DNA of 64,000 nt from an uncultured Arenicella sp. (GTDB taxonomy: Bacteria > Pseudomonadota > Gammaproteobacteria > Arenicellales > Arenicellaceae): assembly GCA_947499305.1 (NCBI GenBank), contig CANMNN010000027.1, positions 1-64,000 of the forward strand, in the 5' to 3' direction. Positions 17,056 to 25,723 of the stretch are shown in pieces. The notes below the pieces were generated by a model. The model made no database searches, was not told where the DNA came from, and saw only the letters and a list, made by a program, of their open reading frames with translations. The position numbers and the translations under genes were made by a program. How positions within the stretch are numbered: the first letter of the stretch is position 1; each line of letters starts with the position of its first letter.

Positions 17056-19524
17056 ATGCGCACAACCTTCGAGCAACACAGTGACCTAAATAAGCTTTGC
17101 TTGCTTATTTTGCAGCTGCTTTTGATCTCGGTTTTTATAATGCATTTTAATGTAGAAGCCGCGTTTAACTTGCCATTGCTGTTCCCTATTCTAGCTGCTG
17201 CATGTGTAATACGACTAGCTGTGCCGGTTGGATACCGGCAACACTATTTTATATTAGTCACAGCCGCTGTATTGGTTTTGGTACTTTCATGGGCGCAAAC
17301 TGCCTTATTGTTAACGCTCGCCTTGAGTATGATCGCTGTATGCAATCTGCCAATCAGATTACTGTGGCGACAAAGCATTCTATTGGTATTGGTTATTTGG
17401 CTGGGTTTTATGAGGGCTAATTCTGATGGTGCGTGGCTAGAATCGTCAACACTAACCATATTGGCCAGTATGTTTATGTTCAGAATGTTGCTGTTTTTGT
17501 ATGAGCTTAAACATCAGAAGCACCCTGTGCCATTGAAAACACAAGTCAGCTACTTTTTAATGCCGCCCAATGTGATTTTCCCACTATTCCCTGTGGTCGA
17601 TTACAAGCTATTTCAACGCAATTATTTAGACGATCTAGACTTCAAACGCTATCAAAGAGGCATTAATCTAATCGCCAAAGGCGTACTATTTCTATTTTTG
17701 TATCGATTAATCTATTCCTTCCTTTTGCCATCAAGAGTCGATGTGGACACACCGCAAAACCTGATGGCTTACATTGGCTTTTCCTATCTACTAACAATTC
17801 GTCTGGCTGGTATATTTCATTTATCGGTTGGGGTACTGCACCTTTTTGGCTACCAGCTACCCGATGTGTTTCGTAATCATTTCTTCGCCTCAAGCTTTGG
17901 CGATTTGTGGCGGCGTCTTAATATCTATTGGAAAGACTTCATCATTAAACTGGTTTTCAACCCGCTGTACTTCAAACTAAAACGTTTTGGCAGTAATCAA
18001 GCCATTTTCTTTGCCACCCTGGTTACCTTCATCGCGACCATGCTGTTGCATCACTACCAAACATTTTGGTTGAGTGGTGTGTTTTCGATTGAAGCTAAGG
18101 ATGTGGTTTTCTGGGGAGCTTTCGGTTGTGCAGTTGCTCTTGAAAGTCTGCGGCGTTCGAACCATCAGCCTCGCCCTCTTGTTGCATCGATCATGCTGGT
18201 TGGCAAAACAGTGCTTACGTTCAGTTTGGTTGCCCTTATTTGGTCGATTTGGGTAAGTGCAGACCTTAAGAGCTGGGTCAGCTTAATGGCCATTGCGTCT
18301 CAGCTACCAATAGCATCATGGATAAAACTGACTCTTTTCGGGTTAGTCTTGATACTTGCGTTTGGGGGGGCTCACTACTGGAGCAAACAATCAGCTATCT
18401 TTAAAAAACCAAAACATCTTGATTTGCTACCCCTGATACTGCTTGCCGCACTAGTCGTTACTTTTAATCAAAAAACCCTAAACCTGTACTGGGGGCAAAA
18501 GCTCGATGGGTATGTCGTTCATCGGATTTTCCACTTTGTTTTGTCTAGAGAAGACAGCCAAAACCAAATTGCTGGTTACTATGACAACATTTTATCGTCA
18601 GGCGAACTCATGAGCCCACTCATGAACGATGACGTTACCCGATCTAAGATGTTCCAAAAACAGCTCTTCACAGACGGCATTTTATTTAGCACTAACGATG
18701 CCTTTAAGCGCAAATTCAAACCGTCAACCAATACTGTTTTGCAAGGCATAGAGGTATCAGTAAACCGCTGGGGAATGTACGACGAGGACTATCAGCGAAT
18801 ACCTGATGAGAATACATTTAGAATTGCTTTTTTAGGCGGCTCCATAGAAATGGGGTGGGCACTTGCCCGCAAAGAAAGCATGGAAGTAATCATCGAAGAA
18901 CGGCTCAATAGTAGCGAACGTTTGAAGGGCGGCATTTACGAACGTTTTGAAATATTGAATTTTTCGGTTCCCTCACGCAACCTCCTTAATCATCATCACG
19001 CCCTAAAAGAGCAAGTACTAAACTTTAAACCCGACATGATAGTGCTCTTCGATCATGATGAGGCAGACTGGGTAAATATTGCCAGCTCCTTACAGATGCA
19101 CGATTATTCTGGCGAATTCAATGGGGTAATTAGCGCCATTTACCTATCAAACCCATCTATCAAGGAAAAGCCACTGGGCAAGCTACTCAAGGATATTGAA
19201 CCCTTTAGAGAACCACTTTTCGAGGAACTTTACAGAGACATTTATACGTGGTCTAGATCACACGATGCCACCCCAGTGATCGTAGCAATGCCAGAACTAA
19301 TAGTCGGACAGCACGAAGTACTCTACAACCATTCCAAGATAGCGAAAACACTCGGCTACGAGCACATTGATCTGGCATACATCATTGACGGCGATCAAGT
19401 TCAAGCCTCAACCATGGACACTGGCGGCCATCCTACTGCTGAGGCTAATAAAAAGATCGCCAATCGCCTTTTTATCGAGTTAGAGCAACGGATTAAAAAG
19501 CAAGTCGGTTTGCGAGCGCAATGA
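17056..19524 (+). CDS. MBOAT-like acyltransferase fused to SGNH-like domain
   Basis: Large 822-residue membrane protein. The first about 480 residues hold roughly 11-13 membrane helices with MBOAT features: SFGDLWRRLNIYWKDF, NPLYFKLKR and a TMLLHHYQTFWL segment in the position of the catalytic-His motif of AlgI/DltB-type O-acyltransferases. From about residue 590 a soluble SGNH/GDSL-like domain follows: FLGGSIEMGW (Ser block), FSVPSRN, FDHDEADW and a terminal GGHPTAEAN (His block). MBOAT proteins move acyl groups across the membrane onto glycans; DltB takes them from a carrier protein charged by DltA. The gene lies 86 bases after the pyrrole halogenase on the same strand, so carrier-bound (halo)pyrrole is a credible acyl donor (inference). 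The histidine context is not the classical WHG, so the substrate class is uncertain. Confidence 0.75.
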   Translation: MRTTFEQHSDLNKLCLLILQLLLISVFIMHFNVEAAFNLPLLFPILAAACVIRLAVPVGYRQHYFILVTAAVLVLVLSWAQTALLLTLALSMIAVCNLPIRLLWRQSILLVLVIWLGFMRANSDGAWLESSTLTILASMFMFRMLLFLYELKHQKHPVPLKTQVSYFLMPPNVIFPLFPVVDYKLFQRNYLDDLDFKRYQRGINLIAKGVLFLFLYRLIYSFLLPSRVDVDTPQNLMAYIGFSYLLTIRLAGIFHLSVGVLHLFGYQLPDVFRNHFFASSFGDLWRRLNIYWKDFIIKLVFNPLYFKLKRFGSNQAIFFATLVTFIATMLLHHYQTFWLSGVFSIEAKDVVFWGAFGCAVALESLRRSNHQPRPLVASIMLVGKTVLTFSLVALIWSIWVSADLKSWVSLMAIASQLPIASWIKLTLFGLVLILAFGGAHYWSKQSAIFKKPKHLDLLPLILLAALVVTFNQKTLNLYWGQKLDGYVVHRIFHFVLSREDSQNQIAGYYDNILSSGELMSPLMNDDVTRSKMFQKQLFTDGILFSTNDAFKRKFKPSTNTVLQGIEVSVNRWGMYDEDYQRIPDENTFRIAFLGGSIEMGWALARKESMEVIIEERLNSSERLKGGIYERFEILNFSVPSRNLLNHHHALKEQVLNFKPDMIVLFDHDEADWVNIASSLQMHDYSGEFNGVISAIYLSNPSIKEKPLGKLLKDIEPFREPLFEELYRDIYTWSRSHDATPVIVAMPELIVGQHEVLYNHSKIAKTLGYEHIDLAYIIDGDQVQASTMDTGGHPTAEANKKIANRLFIELEQRIKKQVGLRAQ

Positions 19525-19561
19525 CCGCAACACCAAAAAACCAAACAAGAAAAGCTTGAGA

Positions 19562-20760
19562 TTATTTACTTTCTTCACGATCAACCTCAATTGACCGTGA
19601 AGAAAGTAACAGTACGTCCCCAGCGATAACGTCGGCAACCCTCTTACTACCGTAAGCCGTCAGGTGAACCGAGTCAACAAACGCAGGTTTTAGATCATCG
19701 ACAAAAATATCCTGCAAACTTCGGTAGTGTCCCTGGCGGCTGAGGTCTGCTTCATAATCGCGAGCCGCTTGATACAAGGTATTACGAAACGTCAACAAAC
19801 CTTCCGTTTGAATAAATTTTTCAGACTCAGACAATCGGTTTTTGTGCGCGATCATGGGTTGCCAATAAAAGAGAGCATTAAAGCCATAGGTCTTCGCCAG
19901 CGAGTCAATAGCAAGTCTATTGGTTTGATACACCTGCAACAATCGCTCGGCTTGTGCGAAAGGGCTCGATTCAACATCAGGGTACAAGGGGAACCGCAAT
20001 GCAGGTGACGATGACGATGCAGGTTTATAAAGGCCTGCTTTTTTCAATAGCCACTTCATGGCTTTAACGACCGCTGAATCATGTAACACAGCCAACCAAT
20101 ACGCGCGTTGAAGCTTGTTTGATTTACGATTAAGCAGCTGGAATTCGGCCGACTCAACATTCGAACGAGCGCTAGTGCCTGCAGGCCTTACTGCAGTGCC
20201 CTCGTTGTAACCGTTTAAAAAAATCACCGTGTCAGGGATATTTTCTTGTTGCAATAGTGTCAACAAGGTCAGCAGCTCTTGCGTCGATACATGCGCTTTG
20301 GCAGCATAATTGGTGACTCGCGCATTGATTCCCGATTGATGTAGACTTTGGGCCAAAATAGAAGGAATAGTATTCCAATCTTCGTTACCTTGGCCAAACA
20401 TGACCGACCCTCCGAACGTAAAAATATTCGTAACTGGTTGATCAGGGTTGAGTTCTGGCTGCACGGTTTTTCTAATGCCTTCGGCACTGACATTGATAAA
20501 GCGCCCATGACGTTCTACGGATCGAAACCCCACATACGGCACATATTGATGCTCCAAATTTTGGGTCAACCAATACTCTTCAAGAAACCCTTCTTGCGAA
20601 TGTTGATACCGGGCAGCGTATTTCTGCCGATTTAGTAAATGACGATCTGTCGCAATGTATGAAAACGCAAACCGCAGACAAACCTCCAGTAAAAGCAATA
20701 ATGTCAGAGAAATCAGGGTGCCGTAAAATAGGTTTTTTTAAAAGAAATAAGCTGCTTCAT
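19562..20760 (-). pseudogene. SGNH/GDSL-type protein with an apparent N-terminal frameshift
   Basis: Reading frame encoding an N-terminal membrane helix and an SGNH hydrolase-like domain: FTFGGSVMFGQG (Ser block), LNGYNEGTAV, and a C-terminal DSVHLTAYGSK (Asp/His block). It resembles the C-terminal domain of the MBOAT fusion and the protein at 23099-24214, and probably acylates or deacylates glycan. The in-frame part (19562-20698) has only a TTG start without a ribosome site. In the next frame an ATG at 20760 reads MKQLISFK and then hits a run of seven A (plus-strand T7, 20733-20739). One extra A would join it to KNLFYGTLISL in the main frame and complete a normal membrane anchor. So this is either a sequencing error, a slippage site or a recent null mutation. 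The rest of the gene looks intact. Confidence 0.7.
19566..19609. repeat. 19-base inverted repeat at the convergent gene end
   Basis: Arms 19566-19584 and 19591-19609 are complementary over 19 bases with one mismatch, around a 6-base loop. The repeat lies 41 bases past the stop of the MBOAT gene and covers the last codons of the SGNH gene on the other strand. It may form the shared 3' hairpin of both transcripts. There is no T-run on either side, so it is not a textbook terminator. Confidence 0.6.
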
Positions 20761-20982
20761 AGGGCGTCAATGATGAGTTTTTTTAAGGGCCCATTACGAA
20801 CAAAAAACAACATATTATATTCTTTAGTTAGAAACGTAATCATGCCGGTTCGAGTACTAGTGCCCGCTCGAAGATAATACACAAAGCACAAGCGCGGCCG
20901 TTTCGATGCGCATACTCTACCTTAACATCATGGAGAGGCTGTCCGATTTTGCGTGCTTCGTAGAACTTGGTGATTGAAACAC

Positions 20983-21909
20983 TCAACGTTTAGTTACTTC
21001 GTCTAAGTAGTCATGCGGCTTGTAATACTCGCCCCTTACTCCAAGACAAGCGTGGTAAAACGCCACTAGATGCTTCTTAGTTAGGTTCGGCACTTTGTTT
21101 TTTCTCAATATGTTGGCGGAGATAAACCGCATTATAAAACGTCGAATGAAGTGGCCGATTAAGCGTGCTGATCCCCAACGTTTCAAAAACAGAAACAGGT
21201 TTCGATAAAGATAGTACTCCATAACTTCTTGAAGCTGGGCGTTGCCTTTTGAGCTACCTTTTTCTTCGTGAACTACTTGGCTGGAACCCACCCAATATGA
21301 AGGGTTGCCCTGCCCCAATAAGCGCAAACAATAATCCGTTTCTTCATAATACAAAAAATAAGACTGATCCATAAAACCATGATCGGCTATTACTTGCGTC
21401 GGAATCAGCATGCTATACCCAACCACATTCGAAACTTTATGGGTCTGACCGTCGCTTAGTTCCCTCTGAGGCATTGGATCAAAACTGCACTGCGTTGCTT
21501 TTTTTGAGTCGATGGCCCATATGAGTTCCGGCATGAGCTCACCTTTGAAATTTATAGAAGCACTGCCGTAGACCCCAAGCCCATTTATTTGATAGGCATT
21601 CAATAAATTTTCTAAGGTGTCGCGCTCTACCACCGTATCATTATTGAGCATCCAGAACAGCTCGGCGTCGACCGATTGCGCGAACTCCAATGCCTTAAAG
21701 TGCCCGCCCGCATATCCTAGGTTTTGAGTATTTTGAAAAATGTGAACATGCTCGTATTGCTCGTTGATTGTCGTTACATCGAATTCCTTAGAGTCGTTAT
21801 CTGTAATGCAAATAAGCAGTGGAGCATGTTGAATCTGGCCTAACGATTCCAGGCAGCGCAGGGTTGACGCAAAACCATTCCAATTTAATATCGACACAAC
21901 CACCTTCAT
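20983..21909 (-). CDS. GT2 family glycosyltransferase (rhamnosyltransferase-like)
   Basis: GT-A fold transferase of the WcaE/RfbF-like GT2 branch. Seen: MKVVVSILNWNG start, TDNDSKEFD, NLGYAGGHFKAL, the NND metal-binding motif in FWMLNNDTVVE (about residue 94-97), and YFLYYEETDYCLRL, the catalytic ED region near 205-215. The start is set at the ATG at 21909, which overlaps the stop of the upstream GT2 gene (ATGA), giving 308 residues; a longer open frame exists but has no reason to be used. Donor sugar unknown. Together with 21906-22781 it forms a two-gene operon. Confidence 0.87.
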   Translation of the reverse strand: MKVVVSILNWNGFASTLRCLESLGQIQHAPLLICITDNDSKEFDVTTINEQYEHVHIFQNTQNLGYAGGHFKALEFAQSVDAELFWMLNNDTVVERDTLENLLNAYQINGLGVYGSASINFKGELMPELIWAIDSKKATQCSFDPMPQRELSDGQTHKVSNVVGYSMLIPTQVIADHGFMDQSYFLYYEETDYCLRLLGQGNPSYWVGSSQVVHEEKGSSKGNAQLQEVMEYYLYRNLFLFLKRWGSARLIGHFIRRFIMRFISANILRKNKVPNLTKKHLVAFYHACLGVRGEYYKPHDYLDEVTKR

Positions 21910-22781
21910 TTGCGTCGCCCGGCTAATCTGAATTCTACGGTTTGCACAGCATACCCAGCCAGCAAGCACAGCCATTGCAGCAAAGCCAGTAGATGGTTGA
22001 CCAAGATCGTTTTATTTTTTGCAGTAAACGGTAAAGGCAAAAGCGAAATCGAGTGATGTTCAATCACGCATCTATTGCCTTTACCATACGCAAAAAAGCG
22101 TCTTATAAAACCCACTAAACCGTCATCAAAGCAATGTAACACCAGCGCATTAGGCGCGTATTTCAATTGGCCAATCTCGGATAACCTCAAGCCAAAGTCT
22201 ATGTCCTCGCCCCCAACAAATAGGAAGTCGTCATTGAAGCCATCAACCCGCTGAAACGCGCTTCTTAAAATCAATATATTAGCGGATACCAAGCACATGG
22301 GTATTGAACCTTCTGTGCAATCTGGTAATTTGGGTGGGCGAAGAATCTGCTGACTAACGTAGTAGTTAGAAATGGCATCGTCGCCAACGGCTCCAACTGA
22401 ACCTTGATACCCTACTGGGCTATTTTCCTTAGCTGACTCGCTTTTTATAGCCGATAGATAACCGGATATAAACGTGGCTGTAGGGACGCAATCACTGTCT
22501 ACAAATAGAAGCCATTCACCCTGAGCATGATCGGCCCCCGTATTTCGTGCCGCAGCGGGGCCGGGTTTCACACACGTCAAAAGCTGAATACTTAGCCCAT
22601 ATTCTTTAAAAGACTCTTGTATCTTGATCGGTATTGCCGAGTTGTTATCAACAATGATAACTTCAGCTGGAAAGCTCGCAAGCCCATGCTCTGCAAAAAA
22701 CTGGCTAAAAAACTCATCAATACCTCGCTGGTTATTTTTGACGGGAATGATAATTGAAATATCTTTGGCTTTAATCGGCAA
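21906..22781 (-). CDS. GT2 family glycosyltransferase
   Basis: GT-A fold glycosyltransferase of 291 residues. Seen: ISIIIPVKNNQRG, EVIIVDNNS, PGPAAARNTGADHAQG, DSD metal motif in LLFVDSDCVPT (about residue 96-98), and FVGGEDIDFGLRL near 192-204 containing the catalytic acidic pair. It ends near a short hydrophobic segment. The start appears to be TTG at 22781; an ATG just upstream is in another frame and soon stops. It is translationally coupled to the next GT2 gene. The PGPAAARN motif is shared with the GT2 proteins at 11070-12149 (as GPAFARN) and 27231-28115, so these three are probably one subfamily adding different residues. Confidence 0.87.
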   Translation of the reverse strand: MPIKAKDISIIIPVKNNQRGIDEFFSQFFAEHGLASFPAEVIIVDNNSAIPIKIQESFKEYGLSIQLLTCVKPGPAAARNTGADHAQGEWLLFVDSDCVPTATFISGYLSAIKSESAKENSPVGYQGSVGAVGDDAISNYYVSQQILRPPKLPDCTEGSIPMCLVSANILILRSAFQRVDGFNDDFLFVGGEDIDFGLRLSEIGQLKYAPNALVLHCFDDGLVGFIRRFFAYGKGNRCVIEHHSISLLPLPFTAKNKTILVNHLLALLQWLCLLAGYAVQTVEFRLAGRRK

Positions 22782-23098
22782 AATTCATCAATAAATAGTA
22801 GTGTGGTGCAATTAAAATATGCTCAACTCGTGTAAATCAAGCGTTTCGACTAACAACGTATAGGCCCCTAAATCTGCTTTTAATAAATATAGGGTTATGG
22901 GCGGTGAAAGGCTTGTATAATTATCTAGCAACATTATCTGTCATTTTTTGGGACACACAAGAAAAATCGATGTTCTTCGTCAACCGACTCAATCGTTAAT
23001 GAATCAGGTCCTATCGTTCAAAATCACCACACTGAGTATGACTCTATTTCAGTTGATTTCGCAATTAGCTAGCAGTTGAAAACTGCCACTTAAACGCC
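22782..23098. promoter_or_regulatory. Divergent intergenic region with a TATAAT box
   Basis: This is 317 bases between divergent genes. A perfect TATAAT occurs at 22916-22921 on the plus strand, preceded by TG one base upstream region (CTTGTATAAT), which could serve the SGNH gene at 23099 with a leader of about 170 bases. No good -35 is visible at 17 bases. Nothing else recognisable. Confidence 0.35.
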
Positions 23099-24214
23099 AT
23101 GAAAATGATCGTAGCAGCCTATGGGCTAGAAATAATACTGATAATAGGTGGCAGCGCTTTGATGTGGCTTGGCATCAAACTCAAAACATCTGCTCTAAAA
23201 CATATTTGTTTTAATGTCTCCACCATTTGTTTAGTTCTAGGCGTACTAGAGTTCACCTTAACCTTAAAGGCTCGGCCTGACTCTGATCTAAGTTTCACAC
23301 CTCAGTACTACGAACATCATTCGCAGTTAGGGTATCGCGCAAAAGAGGGTGACTTTTCAGTGGAAGCTCGCAAACGCTGGATTGAGTCGGGTGACAATAT
23401 TTACTCTGTTCGCTACGGTTTTCGTAATGGCCGACGCTCAACTCATAATTCAAATTTACAGTCATCAAATTACACTCTGTTTCTGGGTGGGTCTTTTGTG
23501 TTTGGTGAAGGAGTCAATGACGATCAAACCCTGCCCTACTTTTACAACCAACACCTAACGGAAAAACGTAACATTCGAAATTACGGCCTTAGCGGCTACG
23601 GCACGCATCAGGTCTATACGATCGCTAAGCACCAAATTGCTCAAGACCTTGCTCTTACCGATGCGCAAGATGTAGATGTTTTTTATTGGTTTATTATCCC
23701 CCACATATGGAGGACCAATGGACTATCAATTTGGGATCGAGATGGCCCACACTATCAGCTAAATAATAATCAAGTAGAACATTTAGGCTCTTTCAGGCAA
23801 ACCCAAAGACGTTTACCGCTCATACTCAGAGGCTGGCATTTTATCTGGCGGCATTCAGCTTTTTCTAAAAGTTATATTTGGGGGATATTTAGCATTCGCG
23901 ATAGAAAAACTGACTTAACCATAGCTCTGATCAAACAGACCCATGAAATACTCGAGGATCGAGGATTTAAATTTACTGTATTACTTCAAAGTGCTTATAA
24001 ACCCGCGGCTCGATTTAACTCTCAACAACAAGCGGCAATAGAAAAAATAAAGAACGGATTAAAGGCTAGTGGTATTCCGTTTGTCGATGTTAATGATGTG
24101 TTTATGCAATCGAACTTGGATATCAATATGCTAAAAATCAAAGGAGATGGGCACCCCCGAGCCGATTTCCATAGATATCTTGGCGCTCATCTAGCAGAAT
24201 TAGAACGTGATTAA
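23099..24214 (+). CDS. Membrane-anchored SGNH-type hydrolase/acyltransferase-like protein
   Basis: A protein of 371 residues with two N-terminal membrane helices (residues about 5-25 and 38-58) and an SGNH-like domain. Seen: LFLGGSFVFGEGV (Ser block, about residues 127-139), NYGLSGYGTHQ (Gly block) and a C-terminal KGDGHPRADFHRYLG with the Asp-x-x-His pair shifted to GDGHP. Proteins of this kind in polysaccharide loci act as O-acetyltransferases or esterases on glycans in the periplasm, often with an MBOAT partner; the MBOAT fusion at 17056-19524 is a candidate. It is a single gene between divergent neighbours. Related by motif to 19562-20760. Confidence 0.68.
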   Translation: MKMIVAAYGLEIILIIGGSALMWLGIKLKTSALKHICFNVSTICLVLGVLEFTLTLKARPDSDLSFTPQYYEHHSQLGYRAKEGDFSVEARKRWIESGDNIYSVRYGFRNGRRSTHNSNLQSSNYTLFLGGSFVFGEGVNDDQTLPYFYNQHLTEKRNIRNYGLSGYGTHQVYTIAKHQIAQDLALTDAQDVDVFYWFIIPHIWRTNGLSIWDRDGPHYQLNNNQVEHLGSFRQTQRRLPLILRGWHFIWRHSAFSKSYIWGIFSIRDRKTDLTIALIKQTHEILEDRGFKFTVLLQSAYKPAARFNSQQQAAIEKIKNGLKASGIPFVDVNDVFMQSNLDINMLKIKGDGHPRADFHRYLGAHLAELERD

Positions 24215-24364
24215 AAATACGTCTCAGTTAACTAGTTCACTTCCTTACTTATTGATTAGTCTCTTGGTGAAACCAACGGCAAAGCAGCTTAGTGCTTGTT
24301 CTGTTTATAGAGCTCGAATGGTTTTTCAAAACTGGTGTTTTTTGGATAAACGTTGGAGGCCATA

Positions 24365-25054
24365 TTGAGAACCATTGTTCATATAGGTCAGCATAAGACC
24401 GGCACAACTTCGCTTCAGCATTATCTAAAAAATGACAAGCAATATTTAATTAAGCAGGGATTGTATGTGCCCGAGGGGCTTGCAGGATTTGATGACACAT
24501 CCCACTTTATGCTGAACCTATACGCACTAGAAAAAGAGCGAATGTCGCCGCTAAAAGAAACGTTTGAAGAAAAATCGCCCGAACGTATGAAAGGCCTTTT
24601 CAATCAGATGAGAAAAGACATTAATGATCATTATCTTCATGCTAAAGACTTAGAATGCGACAGTGTAATATGGAGCAATGAAGGCTTATACCTCCTCAAT
24701 AGTATTGAGGAGTATCAAAGCCTTTTCGGCTTATTTGCTGAACACTCGTCGTCTACTATATGTGTTTGCTGCTTTCGAGACGTCTCTTCTTACCGAAATT
24801 CTTATCAACAACAGCTTAAAAGTTTGGGCATAAAACCCAGTGAAAACATCGACTCGTACCGATATACACAAAGTGATTCGTGGTTGTTTGATTATGCAAA
24901 GAAAACCCAATTGTTGAACTCTGTATTTAATGAAGTACTTACCTTTGATTATGAGCCAGCCGACAACGTCGCAGCGTTTCTGAGGCGAACGGGCTATGAC
25001 GATAAGAGAGCATTAGGCCATCCAAGACTCAATGTAACCGGCCTAACGCGCTAA
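24365..25054 (+). CDS. Sulfotransferase-like P-loop protein
   Basis: Resembles PAPS-dependent sulfotransferases. Seen: IVHIGQHKTGTTSLQHYL at the very N-terminus, the 5'-phosphosulfate loop (residues about 4-20), and a later CCFRDVSSYRNSYQQQ, which fits the 3'-phosphate-binding R-x(7)-S strand and helix. The start is decided by the ribosome site: a perfect GGAGG (24355-24359) lies 5 bases before TTG at 24365; the TTG at 24353 would overlap that site. The product is 229 residues, shorter than many sulfotransferases, so the C-terminal RKG region is missing or divergent. Target unknown: a sugar hydroxyl or the peptide. It is one of three non-similar sulfotransferase-like genes in this locus. Confidence 0.7.
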   Translation: MRTIVHIGQHKTGTTSLQHYLKNDKQYLIKQGLYVPEGLAGFDDTSHFMLNLYALEKERMSPLKETFEEKSPERMKGLFNQMRKDINDHYLHAKDLECDSVIWSNEGLYLLNSIEEYQSLFGLFAEHSSSTICVCCFRDVSSYRNSYQQQLKSLGIKPSENIDSYRYTQSDSWLFDYAKKTQLLNSVFNEVLTFDYEPADNVAAFLRRTGYDDKRALGHPRLNVTGLTR

Positions 25055-25068
25055 TATTGAGTCAGTCA

Positions 25069-25722
25069 TCACACCGAGCAATGACTGACAGTTTTGTTTG
25101 CCAACAATAAAGCTCGGTCGCAAATTCGTTTAAGCAAAACTTCATTATGCTGAACAATTAAGATCGTGGTGCCCGATTGTTTAAGCTCTAATATTCTATT
25201 TAGACAGCGGTTCTGAAACTCCTCGTCTCCTATGGCCAAGATCTCGTCAGCCAATATAATGTCGGGCTTCAGTGTGCTGGCGATGCTGAAGGCCAAGCGA
25301 AACTTCATGCCGCTGGAATAACGACGAAGTTTGGTATCTACAAACGCACCTATTTCAGCAAAGTCGATGATGTCATCAAATTGGCGCTTCAATTCGCCCC
25401 GCTTAATTCCCATTAATGAGGCATATATAAAAGCATTTTCTCGACCCGTTAATTCATCATGAAACCCGGCGCCTAAATCCAGCATCGGGGCCACAGTCCC
25501 CTTTACAGAAACATGCCCAGAGCTTGGTCTTATAATGTTGCTAATTATCTTGAGCAAGGTAGATTTGCCCGCGCCATTTTGACCTTTCAAACCTACACAT
25601 GAACCTTTTTCAATAACGAAATTAACATCATCTAAGCATTGAAAAGGATAAGGTCTACCCGTAACAGGGTCTTTCAATTGATAGGTTTTGCAAAGGTGTT
25701 TAGCTTGAATCGAGACTTGCAT
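25069..25722 (-). CDS. wzt: Wzt-type ABC transporter ATPase for polysaccharide export
   Basis: ATPase of an ABC-2 glycan exporter. Seen: GQNGAGKSTLL (Walker A), YSSGMKFRLAFSI (signature variant typical of Wzt/TagH/KpsT proteins), IILADEILAIGD (Walker B) and a switch His in IVQHNE. The start is the ATG at 25722, one base after the permease stop; the longer frame would overlap the permease gene. At 218 residues it lacks the C-terminal carbohydrate-binding domain of O-antigen Wzt proteins, so export would not need recognition of a chain terminus. The pair with 25724-26539 shows that the locus makes a polysaccharide or teichoic-acid-like polymer exported by an ABC system. Confidence 0.9.
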   Translation of the reverse strand: MQVSIQAKHLCKTYQLKDPVTGRPYPFQCLDDVNFVIEKGSCVGLKGQNGAGKSTLLKIISNIIRPSSGHVSVKGTVAPMLDLGAGFHDELTGRENAFIYASLMGIKRGELKRQFDDIIDFAEIGAFVDTKLRRYSSGMKFRLAFSIASTLKPDIILADEILAIGDEEFQNRCLNRILELKQSGTTILIVQHNEVLLKRICDRALLLANKTVSHCSV

Positions 25723-25723
25723 C

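Noticed and set aside
20690-20765. Programmed -1 ribosomal frameshift in the SGNH gene
   Set aside because: The frame across TTT-AAA-AAA-ACC does not place both tRNAs on a standard slippery heptamer; error, slippage in transcription or mutation is more likely.
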